Source: Trueperaceae bacterium (lineage in GTDB: Bacteria; Deinococcota; Deinococci; Deinococcales; Trueperaceae). Taken from it: a stretch of DNA of 64,000 nucleotides. Numbering within the stretch: position 1 is the stretch's first letter; each line of letters begins with the position of its first letter. Position numbers and translations under genes: made by a program. Where the stretch lies: positions 218,896 through 282,895 of the forward strand of contig JAABTL010000002.1 of assembly GCA_011389865.1 (NCBI GenBank). Direction: 5' to 3'. The notes under the pieces were generated by a model that saw nothing but the letters and a program-made list of their open reading frames with translations, did not search any database and was not told the origin of the DNA. Shown piece after piece: positions 11,189 to 21,012 of the stretch.

Positions 11189-12130
11189 TTACTCCTTGAG
11201 CCTCAGGCCGCTGGCCGCGAGGCGCTCCTTGATCTCCTCGAGGCTCTTCTCGCCGACGCCGCCGACCTTCTTGAGGTCGCGTTCGCTGAGGGCGAGGAGG
11301 GCGTCGACCGAGTCGATCCCCTCTTCCTGCAGCGAGTGCAGCACGCGCGAGGAGAGCTGGAGGCTCTCGAGGCTCATGCGCACCGGCTCGGGGGCGGCCG
11401 CCACGGCCTCGGGGGCCTTCGTGGGGATGGTCATGACCGGCACCTGGTCGGGCTCGAGCTCCGCCATCTCGCCGTTGAACACGTTGAGCTGCGTGCGCAG
11501 CGTCTCGACGGCGTGGTCGAGCGCCGTGCGCGGGTCGACGCTGCCGTCGGTCCACACGCGCAGCACCAGCCGGTCGAGGTCGGTCTTCTGGCCGACGCGG
11601 GTGTCCTCGACCCGGTAGGCGACGCGGCGCACGGGGGTGAAGAGCGCGTCGACCGGGATCGAGTTGATGCGGTCCTTGGTGCCGTGGATGTCGGCGGGGA
11701 CGTAGCCGACGCCGGGCTCGACGCGCACCTCCATCACCAGCTTGCCGCCCTTGCCGAGCGTGGCGATGTGCAGCTCGGGGTTGACGACCTCCGCGCCGAC
11801 CGGCACGTCGAAGTCGGCGGCGGTCACGGCGCCGGGGGTCTCCTTGCGCAACGTGAGCGTGACCGGGTCGTCGTCGTACAGCTTCACCACCAGCTCCTTG
11901 AGGTGGAGGATGATCTGCATGACGTCCTCGGTGACGCCTTCGATGGTCGAGAACTCGTGGAGCACGTCCTCGATGTACACGCTGGTGACGGCCGTGCCGG
12001 GCACCGACGAGAGGAGGATGCGCCGCAGCGGGTTGCCGAGGGTGACGCCGTAGCCGCGCGCCAGCGGTTCGACGACGAACTCGCCGTAGTCGTCCGTGGT
12101 CTTGGCCTTGAACTCCGGAATGATCTGCAC
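11189..12130 (-). CDS. rpoA: RNA polymerase alpha subunit
   Basis: Scaffold subunit whose N-terminal domain dimerises and nucleates beta/beta-prime assembly, while the C-terminal domain contacts UP-element DNA and activators. The 313 residues divide into the N-terminal domain (about 1-225; GYGVTLGNPLRRILLSSVPG is the typical dimer segment), a linker rich in Ala, Pro and Glu, and the C-terminal helix-hairpin-helix domain (about 245-313; SRVLHSLQEEGIDSVDALL, VGGVGEKSLEEIKERL). It starts with GTG. Position between rpsD and rplQ is standard. Confidence 0.98.
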   Translation of the reverse strand: MQIIPEFKAKTTDDYGEFVVEPLARGYGVTLGNPLRRILLSSVPGTAVTSVYIEDVLHEFSTIEGVTEDVMQIILHLKELVVKLYDDDPVTLTLRKETPGAVTAADFDVPVGAEVVNPELHIATLGKGGKLVMEVRVEPGVGYVPADIHGTKDRINSIPVDALFTPVRRVAYRVEDTRVGQKTDLDRLVLRVWTDGSVDPRTALDHAVETLRTQLNVFNGEMAELEPDQVPVMTIPTKAPEAVAAAPEPVRMSLESLQLSSRVLHSLQEEGIDSVDALLALSERDLKKVGGVGEKSLEEIKERLAASGLRLKE

Positions 12131-12147
12131 CGTGATCTCCGTCCCCC

Positions 12148-12765
12148 TCAGCGCGAGTAGTACTCGATGACCTGGAGTTCGTTGACCGGCACCACGATGT
12201 CCTCGCGCGAGGGCCGATGCTTGAACGTCCCCTTCATCGTCTCCGCGTCGAACTCGAGCCAGGGGAGCTGCTTGCCGCGGCGCCGCGCCTCGAGGTTCTC
12301 ACGGATGAAGTCGATCTTGCGGGCGCGGGCGTGGACCTCGATGGTGTCGCCGGGGTCGACGCGGTACGACGGCACGTCGACCCGCTGCCCGTTGACCATG
12401 ATGTGGCCGTGGGCCACGAACTGGCGCGCTTGGCGGCGGGTGCTGGCGATGCCCATGCGGTACACGACGTTGTCGAGCCGCGACTCGAGCAGCTGCAGGA
12501 ACACGGCCCCGGTGGCGCCGGTCTTCTTGGACGCCTCGTCGAACAGGTTCGCGAACTGCTTCTCGCTCATGTTGTAGTAGAAGCGCAGCTTCTGCTTCTC
12601 GCGCAGTCGGACGGCGTAGTCCGACGGCTTGCGGCGCCGCCGCTGGCCGTGTTGGCCGGGCGGGTAGGGGTGCCGTTCCATGTACTTCTGGACCTTCGGC
12701 GACTCGACCAGGTTCACGCCTTCGCGCCGGCTGATCTTGACGATCGGACCTCGGTATCGACCCAT
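12148..12765 (-). CDS. rpsD: Ribosomal protein S4
   Basis: 205-residue primary 16S rRNA binder that starts 30S assembly of the 5' domain. The S4 RNA-binding motif is seen around residues 94-155 ([20 protein letters not shown], then [14 protein letters not shown]). The N-terminal region has no Cys zinc site, so this is the zinc-free form. ATG 12765 has an AAGGAGAC ribosome site. In many bacteria S4 represses its own operon; no leader structure for that is evident here. Confidence 0.98.
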   Translation of the reverse strand: MGRYRGPIVKISRREGVNLVESPKVQKYMERHPYPPGQHGQRRRRKPSDYAVRLREKQKLRFYYNMSEKQFANLFDEASKKTGATGAVFLQLLESRLDNVVYRMGIASTRRQARQFVAHGHIMVNGQRVDVPSYRVDPGDTIEVHARARKIDFIRENLEARRRGKQLPWLEFDAETMKGTFKHRPSREDIVVPVNELQVIEYYSR

Positions 12766-12784
12766 GCTGTCTCCTTCCGTCCGA

Positions 12785-13183
12785 TCAGCGCAGCTTGCGC
12801 TTGCGCGGGCGGCACCCGTTGTGCGGGGTGGGGGTGTCGTCGACGATGCTGCGAACGTTCACGCCGGTGCCCTGGATCGACCGGATCGCCTGTTCGCGGC
12901 CCGAACCGGTGCCGCGGATGACGATGTCGAGCTGGCTGAGGCCCATGTTCTGGGCCTTGCGGGTGGCGTCGGCGGCGGCGAGCTGCGCGGCGTACGGGGT
13001 CCCCTTCTTGGAGCCCTTGTAGCCGATCGAGCCCGACGAGGACCAGGCGACGGTGTTGCCGTCGGTGTCGGTGATCGTGACGATGGTGTTGTTGTAGCTC
13101 GCGTGGATGAAGGCCTTGCCCTCCGCGATGCTGCGCTTGACGCGCTTCTTGGTGGTCTTGGCGGTCTTGGTGCTCTTGGCCAT
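12785..13183 (-). CDS. rpsK: Ribosomal protein S11
   Basis: 132-residue platform protein of the 30S subunit. Recognised by [37 protein letters not shown], and the C-terminal signature [18 protein letters not shown]. The first 18 residues are Lys/Thr-rich ([16 protein letters not shown]), as in other Deinococcota. Lies between rpsM and rpsD in the expected order. Confidence 0.98.
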   Translation of the reverse strand: MAKSTKTAKTTKKRVKRSIAEGKAFIHASYNNTIVTITDTDGNTVAWSSSGSIGYKGSKKGTPYAAQLAAADATRKAQNMGLSQLDIVIRGTGSGREQAIRSIQGTGVNVRSIVDDTPTPHNGCRPRKRKLR

Positions 13184-13197
13184 GGGTCAGCGTCCCC

Positions 13198-13578
13198 TTA
13201 CTTCTTCGGCGCCCGCTTCTTGCCGGCGACGGTGCGGCGCGGACCCTTGCGGGTGCGTGCGTTGGTCTTGGTGGACTGGCCGCGCACGGGCAGGCCGCGG
13301 CGGTGGCGCAGGCCGCGGTAGCAGCCGATGTCCATGAGGCGCTTGATGTTGAGCTGCACCTCGCGGCGCAGGTCGCCCTCGACCTTGAAGCTGCGGTCGA
13401 TGACCTCGCGGATCTTGGCGACCTCGGTCTCGGCCAGGTCCTTGACGCGGACGTCGGGGTCGACGCCGGCCTCGGTGAGGATCTGGCGCGAGCGCGAGAT
13501 GCCGACCCCGTAGATGTACGGGAGCGCGTGTTCGATGCGCTTCTCGCGCGGGAGGTCGATGCCGGAGATTCGGGCCAT
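13198..13578 (-). CDS. rpsM: Ribosomal protein S13
   Basis: 126-residue protein of the 30S head that contacts the P-site tRNA and the L5/L31 bridge. Starts [20 protein letters not shown]; the C-terminal half has the [20 protein letters not shown] motif and a basic tail ([15 protein letters not shown]) that reaches toward tRNA. Separated from rpmJ by a few bases. Confidence 0.98.
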   Translation of the reverse strand: MARISGIDLPREKRIEHALPYIYGVGISRSRQILTEAGVDPDVRVKDLAETEVAKIREVIDRSFKVEGDLRREVQLNIKRLMDIGCYRGLRHRRGLPVRGQSTKTNARTRKGPRRTVAGKKRAPKK

Positions 13579-13581
13579 GCG

Positions 13582-13698
13582 TTATCCCTGCCTCTGCTTG
13601 TGCTTCGGGTTGACCGAGCAGATCACGTAGACCCGCCCGTGGCGACGGATCACCTTGCACTTGTCGCACATGGGTTTGACGGACGCGCGGACCTTCAT
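13582..13698 (-). CDS. rpmJ: Ribosomal protein L36
   Basis: 38-residue 50S protein. It retains the zinc ribbon ligands: CDKCK (Cys11, Cys14), Cys27 in VYVICS and His32 in NPKHKQRQG, so it is the zinc-binding (C+) form. Located between infA and rpsM, the standard place for rpmJ in the alpha operon. Confidence 0.97.
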   Translation of the reverse strand: MKVRASVKPMCDKCKVIRRHGRVYVICSVNPKHKQRQG

Positions 13699-13708
13699 GG
13701 TCGGTCTC

Positions 13709-13972
13709 CTACTTGCGGTAGACGATGCGACCCTTCTCGGGGTCGTACGTGCTGATCTCGATGACGACCCGGTCGCCCGGGAGGATGCGGATGTAGTGCC
13801 GGCGCATCTTGCCGCCCACGTGGGCGAGGATCTCCGGCCCGGCGTCCAACTGGACCAAGAAGGTCGTGTTGGGTCGCGCCTCGAGGACGACACCCTCCGT
13901 GCGGATGGTGTCCTGGGTGGTCTCCTCGTCGCGGCGCGGCTTGGGAGGGCCGGTGAACCTTCTTCGCGCCAT
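13709..13972 (-). CDS. infA: Translation initiation factor IF-1
   Basis: Binds the 30S A site during initiation. The OB-fold core (about 22-87) has [39 protein letters not shown] and the end [11 protein letters not shown]. The protein is 87 residues long, about 15 longer than ordinary IF-1 (about 72), because of a basic/acidic N-terminal extension ([20 protein letters not shown]). The ATG at 13972 has no in-frame ATG replacement before the core. Two bases separate it from map. Confidence 0.96.
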   Translation of the reverse strand: MARRRFTGPPKPRRDEETTQDTIRTEGVVLEARPNTTFLVQLDAGPEILAHVGGKMRRHYIRILPGDRVVIEISTYDPEKGRIVYRK

Positions 13973-13974
13973 GC

Positions 13975-14772
13975 CTACCTCCTGGGGGCCGCGGCCGACG
14001 CCGGGACCCGATCTTTCGCGGTGAGCACCCAGGGGCCGTCTTCGGTGATGGCCACGGTGTGCTCGACGTGCGCGGCGAGCGATCCGTCCGCGGTGGGTGC
14101 CGTCCAGCCGTCGTCCAGTACGATCACCCGGGTGGAGCGGGTGGTCACCATCGGCTCGATGGCGAGGACGAGGCCGGGGCGTAGGACGGGGCCGGTGCCG
14201 GCGCGGCCGAGGTTGGGGACCTCGGGGTCCTCGTGGAACGCCCGACCGATGCCGTGCCCGACGAACTCGCGCACGACCCAGAAACCTTCCGCCTCGACGA
14301 CGCCCTGGATGGCCGCGGAAACGTCGCCCAGACGGTTGCCTGCTTGCGCCGCCGCGATGCCGGCCTCGAGCGAGCGCTCGGTGGCGGCGATCAGGCGGCG
14401 CGCCTCCTCGGAGACGTCGCCGATGGCGAACGTGCGCGCCTGGTCGGCGGCGAAGCCCCGGAAGAAGGTCCCGATGTCGATGGACACGATGTCGCCGTCC
14501 GCCAACGGTCGTTCGTCCGGTATGCCGTGGACGACCACCTCGTTGACCGACGTGCAGAGCGTGCCCGGGAACGGCGTGGCAGATGCGCCCTGGTAGCCCT
14601 TGAAGGCCGGGCGGCCGCCGCGCGAGAGGATAGCATCCTCGGCTATCCCGTTCAACTCGGCGGTCGTGACCCCGGGGGCCACGGCCGCGGCCACGGCGTC
14701 GAGTGCCTCGCGGTTGACCCGCGCGGCCTCCGCCATGACCTCGAGCTCGGCGCGACGCTTGAGCTGGATCAC
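13975..14772 (-). CDS. map: Methionine aminopeptidase, type I
   Basis: Removes the initiator Met from nascent chains; dinuclear metal enzyme. The 265-residue pita-bread fold shows VVHGIPD (substrate His), the metal-ligand Asp in VSIDIG and Asp in AADQARTF, the [14 protein letters not shown]is, the Glu in AIEPM, and the Glu in VEHTVAI. It starts with GTG ([13 protein letters not shown]). The gene sits between adk and infA, as in many bacterial spc operons. Confidence 0.97.
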   Translation of the reverse strand: MIQLKRRAELEVMAEAARVNREALDAVAAAVAPGVTTAELNGIAEDAILSRGGRPAFKGYQGASATPFPGTLCTSVNEVVVHGIPDERPLADGDIVSIDIGTFFRGFAADQARTFAIGDVSEEARRLIAATERSLEAGIAAAQAGNRLGDVSAAIQGVVEAEGFWVVREFVGHGIGRAFHEDPEVPNLGRAGTGPVLRPGLVLAIEPMVTTRSTRVIVLDDGWTAPTADGSLAAHVEHTVAITEDGPWVLTAKDRVPASAAAPRR

Positions 14773-14785
14773 CCTGGACCCCGCG

Positions 14786-15361
14786 TCACGGCAGCACCTG
14801 CCGGATGCGCTCGGTGACCTCGTCCACGCTGCCGATGCCGTCGACGAGGCGCAGCTTGCCTTGGCCGCGGTAGTAGTCGAGCAGCGGCTTGGTCTGCCGG
14901 TGGTAGACGGCCATGCGGTTGCGGATCGTCTCCTCGTTGTCGTCGGAGCGACCCTCCTCCTGGGCGCGTTTCAACATGCGCCGCACCAGCTCGTCGTCGT
15001 CCGCCTGGATGGCGACGGCGGCGGTGACGGAGGTGCCGAGCTCGGCGAGCAGCGCGTCGAGCGACGCCGCCTGGGCCGAGGTCCGGGGGAAGCCGTCGAG
15101 CAGGAAACGGATGGCGTCGGCCGCCTCGAGCTCGGAGCGGACCATGCCGATGATGACGTCGTCGGGGACGAGCTCGCCGGCGTCCATGATGGCCTTCGCG
15201 CGGCGGCCGAGCTCGGTGCCGGCACCCACGTGGGCGCGCAGCATGTCGCCGGTCGAGAGCTTGGTCAGGTCACGGGCGACCGCCACGCGGGCGGCTTGGG
15301 TGCCCTTGCCGGCCCCGGGGGGGCCCATGAGGAGCACGACTTCGTTGCCCTTGGCGGCCAT
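14786..15361 (-). CDS. adk: Adenylate kinase
   Basis: ATP + AMP to 2 ADP. The 191-residue protein has the P-loop GPPGAGKGTQ near residue 13, the AMP site LSTGDMLR, the DGFPRT motif, and a short LID segment (RSDDNEETIRNRM), so it is the short, zinc-free type. ATG 15361 overlaps the last base of the secY stop. The secY-adk-map-infA order is the usual spc/alpha junction. Confidence 0.97.
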   Translation of the reverse strand: MAAKGNEVVLLMGPPGAGKGTQAARVAVARDLTKLSTGDMLRAHVGAGTELGRRAKAIMDAGELVPDDVIIGMVRSELEAADAIRFLLDGFPRTSAQAASLDALLAELGTSVTAAVAIQADDDELVRRMLKRAQEEGRSDDNEETIRNRMAVYHRQTKPLLDYYRGQGKLRLVDGIGSVDEVTERIRQVLP

Positions 15362-16680
15362 CAGAACCTCCGTCCGCGGCCGCGGATGCGGCCCTTGGAG
15401 ACGAAGCCCTCGTAGTGTCGCATCATCAGTTGCGACTCGAGCTGGCGGAGCGTGTCGAGCGCCACGCCGACCATGATCAGCAGGCCGATGCCGGAGAACA
15501 CGAAGCTGAGCTGGCCGGTGCCGGTGATCCACGCCAGGGTCTGCGGCAGCGCGTTGACGGCGCCGAGGAACAGGGCGCCCCAGAGCGTGATGCGGCCGGT
15601 GATGCGGGCGAGGTGTTCGGTGGTGGGCTGGCCCGGGCGGACGCCGGGGACGAAGCCACCGTACTCGCGCAGGTTCTCGGAGATGCGCCGCGGGTCGAAG
15701 CTGATCTGCGTGTAGAAGTAGGTGAAGGCGACGATGAGCGCGGTCGACACCAGCAGCCCCTGCCACTGGGCGGGGTTGAACCAGGCGCCGATCGCCTGCA
15801 GCCACAGCACGTCGGGGAACGAGCCGATCAGCGTCTGCGGCAGGATCATGATCGAGACCGCGAAGATGATCGGGATGACGCCGGCGGCGTTGAGGCGCAG
15901 GGGGATGTAGGTCGACTGGCCGCCCATCACCTTGCGCCCGACGACCTTGCGGGCGTACTGCACCGGGATGCGGCGCTCCGCCTGCTGCACGAGCACCATG
16001 CCGGAGATCGCCACGATGAGCAGCGCGAAGAAGATGATCAGGGCGAAGACGTTGGCCTCGCCACGACCGATCAGCAGGAACTGCTGGCTGAGCGCGCCGG
16101 GGAAGGCGGCGACGATGCCGGCATAGATCACCAGCGAGATGCCGTTGCCGATGCCGTGCTCGGTGATCTTCTCGCCCAGCCAGATGACCAGCGACACGCC
16201 GGCGACCTGGGTGACGAGCACGATGAACCAGAAGAACGGCCCGTTCGTCCAGCCGATCTTGAGGGCACCCGAGGGGCCCAGCAGGGCGATCGCCAGGAAG
16301 ACCGACTGCACGGCGGCCAGCGCGATCGCGCCGTAGCGCGTGAACTGCGTGATCTTCTTGCGGCCCTCCTCACCCTCCTTCGCCAGCTTCTCGAGCGGCG
16401 GATAGGTGCTGGTGAGCAGCTGGATGATGATGCTCGCCGTGATGTAGGGGATGACCCCCAGCGCGGCGATCGAGAAGACCTCGAAGTTGCCACCGGAGAT
16501 GAAGTTCAGCAGCGTGAACACGTCGCCCTGCCCGAACGCCCCGGCGCGCAGGCGCTCGATGTCGATGCCCGGCGTGGGGATGAACACCATCAGCCGGTAG
16601 ATCGACAGCAGGCCGATCGTCACGAGCAGCTTCGCCCGCAAGTCCGGAATGACCATGGCATTCCGAAAGGCTGCGAGCAT
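15361..16680 (-). CDS. secY: Preprotein translocase channel SecY
   Basis: Central channel of the Sec translocon; ten transmembrane helices are seen over 439 residues. The plug/TM2 region (ALGVIPYITASIIIQLLTS) and the ribosome/SecA-binding cytosolic loops (AERRIPVQYARKVVGRK and FDPRRISENLREYGGFVPGV) are clearly conserved. The ATG overlaps the rplO stop by one base. It shares its operon with ribosomal proteins, as in nearly all bacteria. Confidence 0.98.
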   Translation of the reverse strand: MLAAFRNAMVIPDLRAKLLVTIGLLSIYRLMVFIPTPGIDIERLRAGAFGQGDVFTLLNFISGGNFEVFSIAALGVIPYITASIIIQLLTSTYPPLEKLAKEGEEGRKKITQFTRYGAIALAAVQSVFLAIALLGPSGALKIGWTNGPFFWFIVLVTQVAGVSLVIWLGEKITEHGIGNGISLVIYAGIVAAFPGALSQQFLLIGRGEANVFALIIFFALLIVAISGMVLVQQAERRIPVQYARKVVGRKVMGGQSTYIPLRLNAAGVIPIIFAVSIMILPQTLIGSFPDVLWLQAIGAWFNPAQWQGLLVSTALIVAFTYFYTQISFDPRRISENLREYGGFVPGVRPGQPTTEHLARITGRITLWGALFLGAVNALPQTLAWITGTGQLSFVFSGIGLLIMVGVALDTLRQLESQLMMRHYEGFVSKGRIRGRGRRF

Positions 16681-17249
16681 CAGGCGGTCTCCGTGGTCCC
16701 TGGGGCGTCGCCCTCATCGGAGGATGCGGCCTCATCGGAGGACGCAACCTCGTCGGTGGACGCGGCCTCGACGGCGTCGGCGGCCCCGCCTTCGATCGAC
16801 TCGGCCGCGCTCGGCACGGTCACGCTGCCGCCGAGGTCGGCGACGGCGCGGGCCGCGGCGACGCTGCAGGCGTCGACCTCGATCTGCAGGCCGCGCACCT
16901 CGAGGGCGCCGCCGGCGAGCAGCTTGACCGGACGCGTCAGGTGGCGCACCAGGCCGACGGCCACCAGCGTCTCGACGTCGATCGGGGTGCCCTCCTCGAA
17001 GCCGTTGAGGTCACCGACGTTGACGATCTGGAACTGCACCTGGACCCGGGTGAAGCCGCGCTTCGGCAGCCGCATGACCAGGCGCGAGCGGCCGCCTTCC
17101 CAGCCGGCGCCCTGGCTGAAGCCGGAGCGGCTGGACTGTCCCTTCTGGCCGCGGCCCGCGGTCTTGCCGCGCCCGCTGCCCAGGCCGCGGCCGACGCGGC
17201 GCCGCGTCTTCTTGCTGCCGGCGGCAGGCTTGAGCTCGTTGAGTTTCAC
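16680..17249 (-). CDS. rplO: Ribosomal protein L15 with acidic C-terminal extension
   Basis: 50S assembly protein. The N-terminal half is canonical ([40 protein letters not shown]). The total of 189 residues is about 40 longer than typical L15 (about 145-150). The excess is a C-terminal low-complexity, strongly acidic tail of Glu, Asp, Ser and Ala ([18 protein letters not shown]), encoded by short degenerate repeats. The GTG start overlaps the rpmD stop (GTGA). Confidence 0.96.
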   Translation of the reverse strand: MKLNELKPAAGSKKTRRRVGRGLGSGRGKTAGRGQKGQSSRSGFSQGAGWEGGRSRLVMRLPKRGFTRVQVQFQIVNVGDLNGFEEGTPIDVETLVAVGLVRHLTRPVKLLAGGALEVRGLQIEVDACSVAAARAVADLGGSVTVPSAAESIEGGAADAVEAASTDEVASSDEAASSDEGDAPGTTETA

Positions 17250-17425
17250 GCTGGTCCCTGCCCTTCGATCTCGAGGAGGAATCCGACCTTGCGCACCATG
17301 CCGCGCACGTCGGGGCTGTCGGTGACCTCGCGGGTGTCGCCGATCTTGCGCAGGCCCAGCGCGAACACGGTCGCCCGCTGGTGCTTGTCGACGCCGATCA
17401 GCGAGCGCTTGAGGGTGATCCTCAT
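17246..17425 (-). CDS. rpmD: Ribosomal protein L30
   Basis: 59-residue 50S protein with the family pattern [20 protein letters not shown] and [23 protein letters not shown] 17425 forms an ATGA overlap with rpsE; its stop overlaps the rplO GTG. Confidence 0.97.
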   Translation of the reverse strand: MRITLKRSLIGVDKHQRATVFALGLRKIGDTREVTDSPDVRGMVRKVGFLLEIEGQGPA

Positions 17426-17895
17426 TCGGCCAGCTCCCGCTCGCGCTTGGACTCCTCGAAGGTCTTGAGCTGCTTGAGGCCATCGATGACGGCGTAGGCG
17501 ACGTTGGTCTGGTTCCGCGAACCCAGCTCCTTGGTCAGCAGGTTGCGGTAGCCGGCGAGCTCGACGATCGCCCGCGGCACGGAGCCGGCGATGACGCCGG
17601 TACCGGCGCCCGCGGGCTTGAGCATCACCGAGCTGGTGCCGTGCTGTCCCCGCACCTCGTGCGGGATGGTGCCCGGCTCTTCGATCGGCACGTCGATCAG
17701 GTTGCGGCGCGCGACGTACTGGCCCTTCTGGACGGCGACCGGTACCTCCTTCGCCTTGCCGAGCCCGACGCCGACGCGGCCGTTGCGGTCGCCGATGACG
17801 ACCATGGCGCCGAAGCGGAACCGGCGACCGCCCTTGTAGGTCTTGGCGGTGCGGCGGATGAAGATGACCTTGTCTTCGAAATCGGTGTCTGCCAT
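17422..17895 (-). CDS. rpsE: Ribosomal protein S5
   Basis: 157-residue 30S protein involved in decoding accuracy and mRNA unwinding. Shows [38 protein letters not shown], the GTGVIAG segment and the C-terminal helix [13 protein letters not shown]. The first base of its ATG is the last base of the rplR stop (TGATG type). Confidence 0.98.
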   Translation of the reverse strand: MADTDFEDKVIFIRRTAKTYKGGRRFRFGAMVVIGDRNGRVGVGLGKAKEVPVAVQKGQYVARRNLIDVPIEEPGTIPHEVRGQHGTSSVMLKPAGAGTGVIAGSVPRAIVELAGYRNLLTKELGSRNQTNVAYAVIDGLKQLKTFEESKRERELAE

Positions 17896-18242
17896 CAGAA
17901 CTCCAGGCCTCCCTCGCGGGCACCCTCGGCGAGCGCCTTCACGCGGCCGTGGTAACGGAACGGGCCACGGTCGAACACGACGCGGCGAACGCCGGCGGCC
18001 AGCGCGCGCTCGGCCAGCGCGGCGCCGACGGCCTTGGCTTGGGCGGTCTTGTCGCCGCTCGGGGCGAGCGACTTGCTGTTGGCCTCGGCCACGGTGACGC
18101 CACGAGCGTCGTCGATGACCTGAGCGTAGATGTGCCGCGCGCTGCGGAAGACCGTCAGGCGCAGGCGGTCGGTCGCGACCGGCCGGACGATCCGGCGGCG
18201 GGTGCGGTAGGTGCGGCGGTCTCTGGCGGTGAGCGTCTTCAT
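17895..18242 (-). CDS. rplR: Ribosomal protein L18
   Basis: 115-residue 5S rRNA-binding protein. A basic N-terminal tail ([20 protein letters not shown]) leads into the conserved [19 protein letters not shown] and the C-terminal [20 protein letters not shown]. Confidence 0.98.
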   Translation of the reverse strand: MKTLTARDRRTYRTRRRIVRPVATDRLRLTVFRSARHIYAQVIDDARGVTVAEANSKSLAPSGDKTAQAKAVGAALAERALAAGVRRVVFDRGPFRYHGRVKALAEGAREGGLEF

Positions 18243-18256
18243 CGCGTCCTAACCCC

Positions 18257-18796
18257 TCAACGCGCCGCGGCCTTGCCGGGCTTGAGCTTGACGTACTCGC
18301 CTTGGTAGCGGACGCCCTTGCCGTGGTAGCTGTCGGGCGCGCGCAGCGAGCGGATGTTGGCGGCCACCTGGCCGACCAGCTGCTTGTCGATGCCCGAGAC
18401 GGTGATCTTGGTCGGCTCCGGCGCGACGATCGTGATGCCGGCCGGCGGCTCGACCACGACCGGGTGCGAGAAGCCCAGCGAGAGCTCGAGGGTGCTGCCC
18501 TTCATGGCGCAGCGGTAGCCGACCCCCTGGATCTCGAGGTTCTTGGAGAAGCCCTCGCTGACGCCGATGACGGCGTTGGCGATCAGCGAGCGCGCCAGCC
18601 CGTGCTGGGCGCGGTCGCTGCGGGCGTCGCCGGGGCGCTGCACCAGCACCTCGCCGTTCTCGATGGCGACGGTGAGGCGCGGGCTGAACTCGACCTCGAG
18701 CGTGCCCTTGGGGCCCTTGACGGTGACGTGCCCTCGGCGGACGTCGAGCTCGACGCCCTTGGGCAGTGGGATCGGCGAGCGGCCGATGCGGCTCAT
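18257..18796 (-). CDS. rplF: Ribosomal protein L6
   Basis: 179-residue two-domain 50S protein near the sarcin-ricin loop. Starts [21 protein letters not shown]-terminal signature around [20 protein letters not shown] and the lysine-rich end. ATG 18796 is preferred to ATG 18802 (which would add Met-Val) because it gives the conserved N-terminus and overlaps the rpsH stop by one base. Confidence 0.97.
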   Translation of the reverse strand: MSRIGRSPIPLPKGVELDVRRGHVTVKGPKGTLEVEFSPRLTVAIENGEVLVQRPGDARSDRAQHGLARSLIANAVIGVSEGFSKNLEIQGVGYRCAMKGSTLELSLGFSHPVVVEPPAGITIVAPEPTKITVSGIDKQLVGQVAANIRSLRAPDSYHGKGVRYQGEYVKLKPGKAAAR

Positions 18797-19194
18797 CACC
18801 ACACCTCGCAGACGACCTCGCCGCCGACGTTCTTGCGGCGGGCATCGCGGTCGACCAGCAGGCCCTGCGGGGTGGAGATCACGGCGATGCCGAGACCCCC
18901 GCGCACCACGGGCACCTGCTTGGCCTTGGCGTAGGCGCGTCGGCCGGGCTTGGAGACGCGCTTGATCTCGTGGATGATCGAGGCGCGCTTGGGGCCGTAC
19001 TTCAGCCCGATGCGCAGCACGGGGTGCCCGGCCTCGCTGGTGGCGCGCTCGACGGACTTGAGGTAGCCCTCGCGCACCAGCAGCTCGGCCAATGCATGCT
19101 TGAAGGTGCTGGCGGGCACGTCGACGGTCGCGTTGGCGATGGCCGCGGCGTTGCGGATGCGCGTCAGCATGTCGGCGATCGGATCAGTCTGCAT
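18796..19194 (-). CDS. rpsH: Ribosomal protein S8
   Basis: 132-residue primary binder of 16S rRNA helix 21. Starts MQTDPIADMLTRIRNAAAIA and ends with the conserved GGLGIAVISTPQGLLVDRDA, RRKNVGGEVVCEVW. About 80 bases separate it from rpsN, one of the wider gaps in the block. Confidence 0.98.
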   Translation of the reverse strand: MQTDPIADMLTRIRNAAAIANATVDVPASTFKHALAELLVREGYLKSVERATSEAGHPVLRIGLKYGPKRASIIHEIKRVSKPGRRAYAKAKQVPVVRGGLGIAVISTPQGLLVDRDARRKNVGGEVVCEVW

Positions 19195-19273
19195 GCGGTT
19201 CCGTTCCGGGCGTGGTTTCGGGTCAAGCGACCCGACCTTCGGCCCATGAAAGCGATGTCTCGGTTATCCCTCG

Positions 19274-19459
19274 TTACCAGGACGCCTTGATGACGCCGGG
19301 CAGGTAGCCCTTGTGGGCCATCTCGCGAACACAGATGCGGCACAGGCCGAAGTCGCGCAGGTAACCCCGGGCGCGGCCGCAACGGCTGCATCGACGCACC
19401 GTGCGCACCGCGTACTTGGGCGTCCGGCTCGACTTGGCGATGTGGGCTTTGGTGGCCAT
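19274..19459 (-). CDS. rpsN: Ribosomal protein S14, zinc-binding type
   Basis: 61-residue short S14 (type Z) of the 30S head. Two CxxC pairs form the zinc site: CSRC (Cys24, Cys27) and CRIC (Cys40, Cys43). Conserved end [13 protein letters not shown]. An AAGGAGC ribosome site precedes the ATG. Confidence 0.98.
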   Translation of the reverse strand: MATKAHIAKSSRTPKYAVRTVRRCSRCGRARGYLRDFGLCRICVREMAHKGYLPGVIKASW

Positions 19460-19469
19460 CCGTGCTCCT

Positions 19470-20018
19470 TTACTTGCGGAACGGCATGCCGAGCAGCTCG
19501 AGGAGGCTCTTCGCCTCTTCGTCCGTCTTGGCCGTCGTGACGATCGTGATGTCCATGCCGCGGGTGGCGTCGACCTGGTCGTAGCTGATCTCCGGGAACA
19601 CCAGCTGCTCCTTGAGCCCGAGGCTGTAGTTGCCGCGCCCGTCGAAGGCGTTGGCGCTGATGCCGCGGAAGTCGCGGACGCGCGGGAGTGCGACGTTGAC
19701 GAGCTTGTCGAGGAAGGCCCACATGCGCTCGCCGCGCAGGGTGACCTTGAGACCGATGCTCATGCCGGCGCGCAGCTTGAAGTTCGACACGGACTTCTTG
19801 GCCTTGGTGATCACGGGACGCTGCAGTGCGATGTTGGCGAGGTCGCGGCTGGCCTTCTCCAGCACCTTGCTGTCCTCGCGGGCCTCGCCGACCCCCATGT
19901 TCAGGACGATCTTCTCGACCCTGGGGAGCGCCATGACGTTGGTGTAGCCGTGCCGCTCGGTGAGTTGCGGCATGACTTCGGCGTAGAGCCGCTTGATGGG
20001 GAGGTCGACCTTCTGCAT
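19470..20018 (-). CDS. rplE: Ribosomal protein L5
   Basis: 182-residue 5S rRNA-binding protein of the central protuberance. The family blocks are [42 protein letters not shown] and [23 protein letters not shown] 20018 ([12 protein letters not shown]) is chosen; further upstream the same frame runs into rplX sequence. Confidence 0.97.
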   Translation of the reverse strand: MQKVDLPIKRLYAEVMPQLTERHGYTNVMALPRVEKIVLNMGVGEAREDSKVLEKASRDLANIALQRPVITKAKKSVSNFKLRAGMSIGLKVTLRGERMWAFLDKLVNVALPRVRDFRGISANAFDGRGNYSLGLKEQLVFPEISYDQVDATRGMDITIVTTAKTDEEAKSLLELLGMPFRK

Positions 20019-20025
20019 CACAGCC

Positions 20026-20394
20026 TCACTCGTCGAGCACGGTGCCCGACTTGACGGCCACGCGCACCTTCCGGCCATCCGGCAGCACCTGGCTGCGGAT
20101 GCGCGTCGGCGTGTTCGTCTTCGGATCCAGCACGCTGACGTTGCTGGCGTGGACGGGCGCCTCTTGTTCCTTGAAACCGCCCCGGGGGTTGTCCTGGGTG
20201 GGCTTCTGCGCCTTCTTGATGACGTTGACGTTCTTGATCAGCACGCGACCCTTCTCGTGGTCGACGCGCAGGACCTCGCCCTCGGCGCCGCGGTGCTTGC
20301 CGGACGTCACCCGCACCTGGTCGCCCTTCTTCAGGCGCAGCTTGACGCCGGTGGGCTTGCCGACGATCTTGGCGCCGATCGCGTTGCGTGCCAT
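20026..20394 (-). CDS. rplX: Ribosomal protein L24
   Basis: 122-residue initiator of 50S assembly. The KOW motif is clear: [20 protein letters not shown], then [21 protein letters not shown] 20394 overlaps the rplN stop by one base. Confidence 0.97.
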   Translation of the reverse strand: MARNAIGAKIVGKPTGVKLRLKKGDQVRVTSGKHRGAEGEVLRVDHEKGRVLIKNVNVIKKAQKPTQDNPRGGFKEQEAPVHASNVSVLDPKTNTPTRIRSQVLPDGRKVRVAVKSGTVLDE

Positions 20395-20762
20395 CACAGC
20401 ACCTCCGGGGCCAGCGACACGATCCGCATGAACTTCTTGTCGCGCAGCTCGCGCGCGACCGGCCCGAACACGCGCGTGCCGCGGGGCTCGTTCTGGGCGT
20501 TGATGATCACCGCGGCGTTGGTGTCGAAGCGAATCGACGAGCCGTCCGCGCGGTTGATCTCCTTCTTCGTCCGGACGATGACCGCCTTGACCACGTCGCC
20601 CTTCTTGACGGCGGCGTGCGGGATCGCGTCCTTGACGGCCGCGACGATGATGTCGCCGACGCCGCCGACCCACTGCTGGCCGGTGCCGAGCACGCGGATG
20701 CACTGGATGCGGCGGGCGCCGGAGTTGTCGGCCACGTCGAGGAATGTCTCCTGTTGGATCAT
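20394..20762 (-). CDS. rplN: Ribosomal protein L14
   Basis: 122-residue 50S interface protein. Typical blocks: [58 protein letters not shown]. Follows rpsQ by four bases. Confidence 0.98.
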   Translation of the reverse strand: MIQQETFLDVADNSGARRIQCIRVLGTGQQWVGGVGDIIVAAVKDAIPHAAVKKGDVVKAVIVRTKKEINRADGSSIRFDTNAAVIINAQNEPRGTRVFGPVARELRDKKFMRIVSLAPEVL

Positions 20763-20766
20763 GGCG

Positions 20767-21012
20767 TCAGGCTCGCGCCTTCTCGACCAGGCGGGTGACC
20801 ACGAAGCGCTTGCGCCGGCTGACCGGGCGCGCCGCCATGATCTCGACCAGGTCGCCCGTGCCGTACGCGTTGGTCTCGTCGTGGGCGAGGTACTTCTTGG
20901 AGACGGTGACCACCTTGCCGTAGAGCGGGTGCTTGAAGCGCCGCTCGACCAGCACGGTGACCGTCTTGTCGGCCTTGTCTGAGGTGACGCGGCCCTGCAG
21001 GACCTTCTTCAC
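20767..21012 (-). CDS. rpsQ: Ribosomal protein S17
   Basis: 81-residue OB-fold 16S rRNA binder. Recognised by [20 protein letters not shown] and [20 protein letters not shown]. It starts with GTG in a GTGA overlap with the rpmC stop. Confidence 0.97.
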   Translation of the reverse strand: MKKVLQGRVTSDKADKTVTVLVERRFKHPLYGKVVTVSKKYLAHDETNAYGTGDLVEIMAARPVSRRKRFVVTRLVEKARA

